A stretch of 13,609 bases of DNA from contig JACZTQ010000054.1 in NCBI GenBank assembly GCA_022573605.1, positions 1 to 13,609 on the forward strand. The letters run 5' to 3'. Positions 8,930-13,609 of this stretch are shown piece by piece. A program made the position numbers and the translations under genes. Position 1 is the first letter of the stretch; the number at the start of each line of letters is the position of its first letter. The notes below the pieces were generated by a model. The model saw nothing but the letters and a program-made list of their open reading frames with translations, was not told where the DNA came from and made no database searches. The stretch comes from Pseudomonadota bacterium. GTDB taxonomy: Bacteria; Pseudomonadota; Alphaproteobacteria; Rhodobacterales; Rhodobacteraceae.

Positions 8930-9403
8930 ATGGAAAAGGTTCCGATCACCAGGACCGGCTACGACGCCCTCAACGTCGAGCTGAAGACCAAGAAGAGCAT
9001 CGAGCGCCCCGCCATCATCAAGGCGATCGCCGAGGCGCGCGAGCATGGCGACCTGTCGGAGAACGCCGAGTACCACTCGGCCAAGGAGCGCCAGGGATTC
9101 ATCGAGGGCCGGATCAAGGAGCTGGTCTCCCTGATCAGCCGCGCCGAGGTGATCGAGCCCTCCAGGATGTCCGGCCCGACGATCCGCTTCGGCGCCACCG
9201 TCAAGCTGGTCGACGAGGACACCGAGCAGGAGCGCACCTACCAGATCGTCGGCGAACCCGAAGCCGACATCAATGCCGGACGCCTCAACATGCGCTCGCC
9301 GCTGGCCCGCGCCCTGATCGGCAAGGAGGAGGGCGACAGCGTCGAGGTCGCCGCCCCCGGCGGCGCGCGCTCCTACGAGGTGCTGAGCGTGCGCTACGTC
9401 TGA
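8930..9403 (+). CDS. greA: Transcription elongation factor GreA
   Basis: GreA enters the RNA polymerase secondary channel and stimulates cleavage of backtracked RNA so that stalled elongation can restart. The 157-residue protein has the usual two domains. An N-terminal coiled coil (about 1-75) carries the tip HGDLSENAEYHSAKERQGF, with the catalytic acidic residues D41 and E44 at their standard numbers. A C-terminal FKBP-like domain (about 80-157) includes DEDTEQERTYQIVGEPEAD and SPLARALIGKEEGDSVEV. The start ATGGAAAAG matches the family; GGAG precedes it at a rather short spacing of 2 nt, so initiation may be modest. It is divergent from the BrnA-like gene and convergent with moeA. Confidence 0.98.
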   Translation: MEKVPITRTGYDALNVELKTKKSIERPAIIKAIAEAREHGDLSENAEYHSAKERQGFIEGRIKELVSLISRAEVIEPSRMSGPTIRFGATVKLVDEDTEQERTYQIVGEPEADINAGRLNMRSPLARALIGKEEGDSVEVAAPGGARSYEVLSVRYV

Positions 9404-9422
9404 TATATTTTCTGCCCGTGAC

Positions 9423-9444
9423 GAAATCCGCATGCGCGGATTTC
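9423..9444. terminator. Hairpin just after greA
   Basis: GAAATCCGC (9423-9431) and GCGGATTTC (9436-9444) form a perfect 9-bp stem with a 4-nt loop, 20 nt past the greA stop. No T run follows, so factor-independent termination is uncertain; it may act with the larger hairpin beyond it. Confidence 0.4.
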
Positions 9445-9456
9445 CGGCTCCGCCAG

Positions 9457-9530
9457 CCCACCCCTCCTCCCCACCCAACCACCGATCATGCTCGGGTACC
9501 ATCGGTGGTTGGGTGGGGAGGAGGGGTGGG
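9457..9530. repeat. Perfect 30-bp inverted repeat between convergent greA and moeA
   Basis: The arms 9457-9486 and 9501-9530 are exact reverse complements over all 30 bases, with a 14-nt loop (9487-9500). Pairing resumes after a small bulge with CGCC (9451-9454) and GGCG (9532-9535). The left arm is almost all pyrimidine C and the right arm G-rich. Placed between converging genes, it can serve as a two-way transcript end or RNA-stabilising hairpin, or may be a mobile repeat. The right arm also contains a G-quadruplex motif (9511-9533). Confidence 0.85.
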
Positions 9531-9612
9531 GGGCGGCGCGCGCCCAAAAGACGCGAAGCGGATTTTGGAACAGGCGCATAAGACCGCGCCGGGCCCGGCC
9601 TGGCGGCGGGTC

Positions 9613-10881
9613 TCACGGCATCAGGCCGAAACTGGCATAGGGCAGGTAGCGCACCGGGTCGCCGGGCCGGATGGTGACGGCCCCGTCGGGCAACTCGACC
9701 AGCCCCTCGGCCCAGGAGAGGCCGCCGATCAGGCCCGAGCCCTCGGAGTGGAACACCTCGACACGGCCGTCGTCGCGCATCCGGGCGCGCAGGTATTCGC
9801 GCCGCCCCGGCTTCTTGGTTTTCTCGAACCCGGCCGGCACCATGAAACCCTGCGCCTCGCGCCAGCCGGCGCCCGCCATCACGCCGAGCGCCGGCCGGGC
9901 GAAGATCACGAAGCAGACGAACGCCGCCACCGGGTTGCCCGGCAGCCCGAATACCGGCACGCCCCGCCAGAACCCCAGCGCCAGCGGCCGGCCCGGCTTG
10001 ACCGCAATGCGCCAGGTAGTGATCCGGCCCTCTTGCGTCAGGATGCGCGAGACATGGTCCTCTTCGCCGGCCGAAGCGCCGCCGGTGGTGACGATGGCAT
10101 CGGCCTCGGCGGCGCCGCGGTCGAGCGCCGCGCGCACCAGATCAGGTTCGTCGGCCACGGCACCGAGATCGACCACTTCGAAGCCCTGCGAGGCGGCCAG
10201 CGCCGCCAGCATCGGCCGGTTGGCGTCGAACACCCCCGGCGAGGCCGGATCGGCGCCCGGCTGCATCAACTCGTCCCCGGTCGACAGGATGGCGAGGCGC
10301 AGGCGGCGCCGCACCACCAGCCGGTCCGCCCCCACCGCCGCCGCCCGGGCCAGATCGGCGGGTGTCAGCCGCCGCCCGGCGGGCAGCACCTGCGCCCCGG
10401 CCTCGGCATCCTCGCCCGCCTTGCGGGTGTTGGCGCCCTGCTTGCGCGGGGCGTGGAAGCGGACCCGGCCGTCCGCCTCCTCCGAATCCTCCTGCAACAC
10501 CACCGTATCGACGCCGGCGGGGATCTCCGCCCCGGTCAGGATGCGCACCGCCGCGCCCGCGGCGACGGTCCCGGGATAGGGACTCCCCGCCGCCGACCGG
10601 CCCTCGACAAGCGCCAGATCGCCCTCGCCGGCACCCGCCAGCGAGGCCCAGGCGAAGGCATAGCCGTCGATCGCCGAGTTCGCCGCCGGCGGGTTCGAGC
10701 GCCGCGCGACGACGGGCTCGGCGAGGACCCGCCCGGCGCCCTCGGCCAGCGCCACCTGCTCGGTGCCGGTGACGCAGCGCATGCCCTCGCGCAACAGCCC
10801 CAGCGCCTTGTCCACCGGGGTCCAGTCGATGCCGCGCGGCAGCGCGAAACAGTCGTCGGGGAGCCGTACGGCGCAAGTCAC
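9613..10881 (-). CDS. moeA: Molybdopterin molybdotransferase MoeA
   Basis: MoeA inserts molybdate into adenylylated molybdopterin, releasing AMP, to give the molybdenum cofactor. The 422-residue protein shows the family motifs in order: NSAIDGYA (D72), RILTGAEIPAGVDTVV, LSTGDELMQPG, the MoCF-type motif TTGGASAGEEDHV (about 265-277), KPGRPL, and FGLPGNPVAAFVCF (about 310-324). A C-terminal beta-barrel domain IV contains GRREYLRARM. The start is GTG at 10881, four bases inside the stop of mobB (GTGA), with GAGGA a few bases upstream, so translation is probably coupled. Last gene of the operon; a 30-bp hairpin lies beyond it. Confidence 0.95.
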   Translation of the reverse strand: MTCAVRLPDDCFALPRGIDWTPVDKALGLLREGMRCVTGTEQVALAEGAGRVLAEPVVARRSNPPAANSAIDGYAFAWASLAGAGEGDLALVEGRSAAGSPYPGTVAAGAAVRILTGAEIPAGVDTVVLQEDSEEADGRVRFHAPRKQGANTRKAGEDAEAGAQVLPAGRRLTPADLARAAAVGADRLVVRRRLRLAILSTGDELMQPGADPASPGVFDANRPMLAALAASQGFEVVDLGAVADEPDLVRAALDRGAAEADAIVTTGGASAGEEDHVSRILTQEGRITTWRIAVKPGRPLALGFWRGVPVFGLPGNPVAAFVCFVIFARPALGVMAGAGWREAQGFMVPAGFEKTKKPGRREYLRARMRDDGRVEVFHSEGSGLIGGLSWAEGLVELPDGAVTIRPGDPVRYLPYASFGLMP

Positions 10882-11390
10882 GCGCTTTTCCTCAGTTCCA
10901 GGCCGAGATCGCCGAGGATGAAATCGGCAATCCCGGCGATGTCGTCCAATCCGATCACCGGCTGGCTCGCGCCCTCCGGGGTGTCGTTCGAGGCGATCAC
11001 CCGCACCGTCGGGTCGCCCCGGGCGATCAGCGGCTGGCCGGTCTCGGCCCGCCAGACCTCGACCTTGGCATGGTCGTCGCGCTTGTAGCCCTCGACGATC
11101 ACCAGATCGACCGGGGCGAGATGGCCCAGCAACTCCTTCAGCGGCGCCTCCGGCATCCCCTTCAGCTCGGTCATGATCGCCCAGCGCGCCGACGAGGACA
11201 GGATCACCTGGCGCGCGCCGGCCCGCCGGTGGCGCCAGCTGTCCTTGCCCTTCTGATCGACATCGACCTTGTGGTGGGTGTGCTTGACGGTCGAGACCGT
11301 GAAGCCGCGCCCGGAGATCTCGCCCACCAGCCGCTCGACCAGCGTGGTCTTGCCCGCGTTCTTCCAGCCGACGACACCGAAAACTTTCAT
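10878..11390 (-). CDS. mobB: Molybdopterin-guanine dinucleotide biosynthesis protein MobB (GTP-binding)
   Basis: MobB is a small GTP-binding P-loop protein that associates with MobA and may aid guanine-dinucleotide attachment to molybdopterin; it is not essential in E. coli. The 170-residue protein begins VFGVVGWKNAGKTTLVERL (Walker A at about 8-16). It continues with TVKHTHHKVDVDQKGKDSWR (about 34-53) and VDLVIVEGYKRDDHAKVEV (Walker-B-like region about 93-111), all typical of MobB. The ATG at 11390 overlaps the mobA stop (ATGA), and its own stop overlaps the moeA start. Confidence 0.95.
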   Translation of the reverse strand: MKVFGVVGWKNAGKTTLVERLVGEISGRGFTVSTVKHTHHKVDVDQKGKDSWRHRRAGARQVILSSSARWAIMTELKGMPEAPLKELLGHLAPVDLVIVEGYKRDDHAKVEVWRAETGQPLIARGDPTVRVIASNDTPEGASQPVIGLDDIAGIADFILGDLGLELRKSA

Positions 11391-12007
11391 GCCTGCTCCT
11401 TGAGGATGCGCTCCGCCGCGACCATATCCTCGGGCGTGTTGACGTTGAAGAAGGGAAATTCGCCGGCCTCGTCGAACACCGCCCGGGCGCAGCCGTGGCG
11501 CGAGGTCCAGACGATGATCTTGCGCATGTTGCCCACCGTCAGCGCCTCTTCCAGATTATCCGCCAGATCGACCGGCCAGAGCCCGAAGGTAGGGTGCTCG
11601 GACAGCCCCCGCTCCGGATCGTTGGTGGCGGCGAGCGCGATCGGCTGGCCGCCGGAGCGCGCTGCCCCGGCCAGCCGCACCACCAGATCGGCCGGGAAGA
11701 ACGGCGTGTCCCCGGCGGCACTCGCGACATGGGTATAGCCCTTGGCCGCAGCCCAGCGCATCCCCTCCAGGATGCCCGCCAGCGGCCCGGCGAAGCCTTC
11801 CACCGTGTCCGCCACCACCGGCAGGCCGAATTCGGCGAAGCGGGCCGGGTCGCCATTGGCGTTCAGCACCATCTCGCCCACCTGCGGCCTGAGCCGGGCG
11901 ATGACGCGGGCCAGCAGGGTCTCGCCGCCGAGTTGCAGCAGCGCCTTGTCGCCGCCCCCCATGCGCCGGGCAAGGCCACCGGCGAGGATTACACCTGCGA
12001 TTTTCAT
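11387..12007 (-). CDS. mobA: Molybdenum cofactor guanylyltransferase MobA
   Basis: MobA transfers GMP from GTP to Mo-molybdopterin, making the bis-MGD form used by formate dehydrogenases and other DMSO-reductase-family enzymes. The 206-residue protein has the nucleotidyltransferase start ILAGGLARRMGGGDKAL (residues 7-23), the nucleotide-binding core with NANGDP and PVVADTVEGFAGPLAGIL, the metal-site motif AAGDTPFFP, and the C-terminal FPFFNVNTPEDM. The ATG at 12007 is chosen because the family begins just before LAGG and because it overlaps the preceding gene's stop as ATGA. An in-frame TTG at 12028 is less likely. Confidence 0.95.
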   Translation of the reverse strand: MKIAGVILAGGLARRMGGGDKALLQLGGETLLARVIARLRPQVGEMVLNANGDPARFAEFGLPVVADTVEGFAGPLAGILEGMRWAAAKGYTHVASAAGDTPFFPADLVVRLAGAARSGGQPIALAATNDPERGLSEHPTFGLWPVDLADNLEEALTVGNMRKIIVWTSRHGCARAVFDEAGEFPFFNVNTPEDMVAAERILKEQA

Positions 12008-12693
12008 GCGACGTTTGCTTCCAGCCAAGTGGGGTAAGCGTAGGTTCCCGGCTCATTTACCCATCTGTCAGCAGTCTCAGGACCTGCATAGAATCCCTCG
12101 AGCCTCAGGTCATTGCCAAACGTCATCAGTGCATCGCTCTGGACACCGACAATAGAATGATAGGTATCCATCGGGAAACACGTGACGATCATCCGTTCTT
12201 CAACATCAATCAACGCGCCGGTAAATCTCGGAACAGCGAACGGATTCTCACTCAGTTCCGCCAGCGACATCTCCTTCTCGTCATTACTATGTTGGTCTCG
12301 AGTGATAACAACGTCGGAGCCAAGCATCGCGAAGAGTTGAGCAAATGACGGACATAGAGAGGCGGGCAGATAGCCATCTTCCGGATATTCCAGCTTGCGT
12401 TCCTTTACCACGCTATCAAGTCGTCGTATCAAATCCTGATCCGCGTCGGCGCGCTGTTTGCCACTCATTCCGTTTGCCGCCAGCACAACTGCAAGAGCAA
12501 AGTCCGGAAAACTCGGAGAACCGATCGCCCACGCAATCTGCGCCCAGTTCACCGGGTCTCGCCATGGTTCTGGCTCGCCCCGAAGAAAGGGGTGCAGTGC
12601 GATAAATGCGTGGTCATAGTGTCCTCCCCAAGCGGCAAGGACAGGACCTTCGTGGGGGTGCAGACGGGCCAATGGGAATTGCGCCTCACCCAT
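12004..12693 (-). CDS. Hypothetical protein embedded in the molybdenum-cofactor operon
   Basis: I do not recognise this 229-residue protein with confidence. It is soluble-looking, with no signal peptide or clear membrane segment. Notable stretches are HYDHAFIALHPFLRGEPEPW (about 25-44), NWAQIAWAIGSPSFPDFALA (about 48-67), YPEDGYLPASLCPSFAQLFA, and an acidic C-terminal half with FPMDTYHSIVGVQSD. The LHPF and W(x)IA patterns faintly recall DUF2711 proteins from Bacillus, a weak impression only. The start at 12693 overlaps the end of fdhD by 8 nt, with a GAGG/GGAAGG ribosome site upstream, and its stop overlaps the mobA start (ATGA). Its GC content is visibly lower than that of every other gene in the operon, suggesting transfer. 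A role in cofactor maturation is possible by context but unproven. Confidence 0.75.
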   Translation of the reverse strand: MGEAQFPLARLHPHEGPVLAAWGGHYDHAFIALHPFLRGEPEPWRDPVNWAQIAWAIGSPSFPDFALAVVLAANGMSGKQRADADQDLIRRLDSVVKERKLEYPEDGYLPASLCPSFAQLFAMLGSDVVITRDQHSNDEKEMSLAELSENPFAVPRFTGALIDVEERMIVTCFPMDTYHSIVGVQSDALMTFGNDLRLEGFYAGPETADRWVNEPGTYAYPTWLEANVA

Positions 12694-13555
12694 CCCCCGC
12701 CCCCTTCCTCTGGTGCTTGCGGTCCTCCTCGCCCACCGCACCCGGATCGGCGTCGAAGACCATCCGCTCGGCCCCGCTCAGGCAATGGAACCGCTGGCCG
12801 CGCATCCGCCCGATCAGGGTCAGCCCGACCTGCTCGGCCAGTTCCACCCCCCAGGCCGTGAACCCCGAGCGCGAGGCCAGCACCGGAATGCCCATCAGCG
12901 CCGTCTTGATCACCATCTCCGAGGTCAGCCGGCCCGTGGTGTAGAGGATCTTGTCGGCCCCCTCGACGCCCTCGCGGAACATCCAGCCGGCGATCTTGTC
13001 GACCGCGTTGTGGCGCCCGACATCCTCCATGAACACCAAGGGCACATCCCGCCGGCACAGCACCGTGCCGTGGATCGCGCCGGCCGCCAGATAGAGGCTG
13101 GGCCGGGTGTTGATCTTGCGCGCCAGCGTGTAGAGCCACGAGGTCCGCAGCTCGGCTTCGGGCAGCTTCACCCCCTCCAACTGCTCCATCACGTCGCCGA
13201 ACACGGTGCCGACGGCGCAGCCCGAGGTCCGGGTCTTCTTCTTCATCTTCTCCTCGTAGTCGGTCCGCCGCTCGGTGCGCACCACCACCACCTCCAGTTC
13301 CTCGTCGTAGTCGATCGCGGTGATGGTGTCGTCGGGTTGCAGCATGCCCTGGTTCAGCAGGTAGCCGACCGCGAGGTAGTCCGGGTAGTCGCCGATGGTC
13401 ATCGCGGTGACGATCTCCTGGGAATTCAGGAAGATGGTCAGCGCCCGCTCCTCGATCACCCGGAGCTCGGCGCTGGCCCCGGTCTGGTCGATGCCGGTCA
13501 CGGCGCGGGTCAGGCGCGGGTCGGCGGGGTCGGGGGAGATCAGGAATTCGGTCAT
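12686..13555 (-). CDS. fdhD: Formate dehydrogenase sulfurtransferase FdhD
   Basis: FdhD carries sulfur from a cysteine desulfurase (IscS) to the bis-MGD cofactor, needed for active molybdenum formate dehydrogenase. The 289-residue protein shows the family sequence: LNSQEIVTAMTIGDYPDYLA (about 43-62), GYLLNQGML, a basic loop KMKKKTRTSGCAVGT with C113 as the presumed sulfur carrier, VFMEDVGRHNAVDKIAGWM, LYTTGRLTSEMVIKTA, and SRSGFTAWGVELAEQVG. The loop has a single cysteine rather than the CxxC of the E. coli protein. The ATG at 13555 is chosen because family members start close to this point; the frame stays open upstream to a TTG at 13591. First visible gene of the operon; formate dehydrogenase genes may lie just outside the window. 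Confidence 0.95.
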   Translation of the reverse strand: MTEFLISPDPADPRLTRAVTGIDQTGASAELRVIEERALTIFLNSQEIVTAMTIGDYPDYLAVGYLLNQGMLQPDDTITAIDYDEELEVVVVRTERRTDYEEKMKKKTRTSGCAVGTVFGDVMEQLEGVKLPEAELRTSWLYTLARKINTRPSLYLAAGAIHGTVLCRRDVPLVFMEDVGRHNAVDKIAGWMFREGVEGADKILYTTGRLTSEMVIKTALMGIPVLASRSGFTAWGVELAEQVGLTLIGRMRGQRFHCLSGAERMVFDADPGAVGEEDRKHQRKGAGDG

Positions 13556-13609
13556 GCGCCATGACAAAGCCCGACTGGCGGCCGAGGTCAAGCCTGCGCC
13601 AGAGCAATT

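Noticed and set aside
8899..11088. A 729-codon plus-strand frame through greA and antisense to moeA
   Set aside because: Runs out of frame through greA and antisense to moeA; low-complexity Arg/Gln/His composition typical of a shadow frame.

Overview
The window reads as chromosomal DNA of a GC-rich alphaproteobacterium, most likely a Rhodobacteraceae relative. This is inferred from the sequence type of CarB, GreA and the FdhD/MobA/MobB/MoeA set, from the high GC content, and from short GTAGGG...CCCTAC palindromic repeats between genes. No database search was possible.

Left part (1-3018, all minus strand): a Cys/Met-metabolism PLP enzyme, a low-GC HIRAN-domain gene that looks acquired, and a translationally coupled pair (a PilZ-like small protein followed by a VOC/glyoxalase-fold protein). 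The leader of that pair can form several hairpins. Centre (3019-6589, plus): carB, the large subunit of carbamoyl-phosphate synthetase, with no carA beside it. Then follows a gene-poor, lower-GC stretch (6590-8319) holding one small membrane-anchored protein gene and a transposase remnant. Next come divergent genes: an orphan BrnA-type antitoxin gene (minus) and greA (plus), with four 11-bp tandem repeats between them. greA converges on moeA across a perfect 30-bp inverted repeat that also carries a G-quadruplex motif.

Right part (9613-13555, minus): a tightly overlapping operon fdhD - hypothetical gene - mobA - mobB - moeA. MoeA inserts molybdate, MobA attaches GMP to make bis-MGD, MobB is the associated GTP-binding protein, and FdhD sulfurates the cofactor for formate dehydrogenase. 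The hypothetical gene is visibly lower in GC, yet its ends overlap both neighbours.

The most notable signals are: (1) GTAGGG-type repeats at gene 3' ends, two of them contributing the actual TAG stop codon; (2) the 11-bp repeats as a candidate RHH operator; (3) the foreign-looking gene embedded in the molybdenum-cofactor operon; (4) the structured leader and the large hairpin/G4. No complete novel multi-gene system such as a CRISPR array, phage or defence cassette was found.
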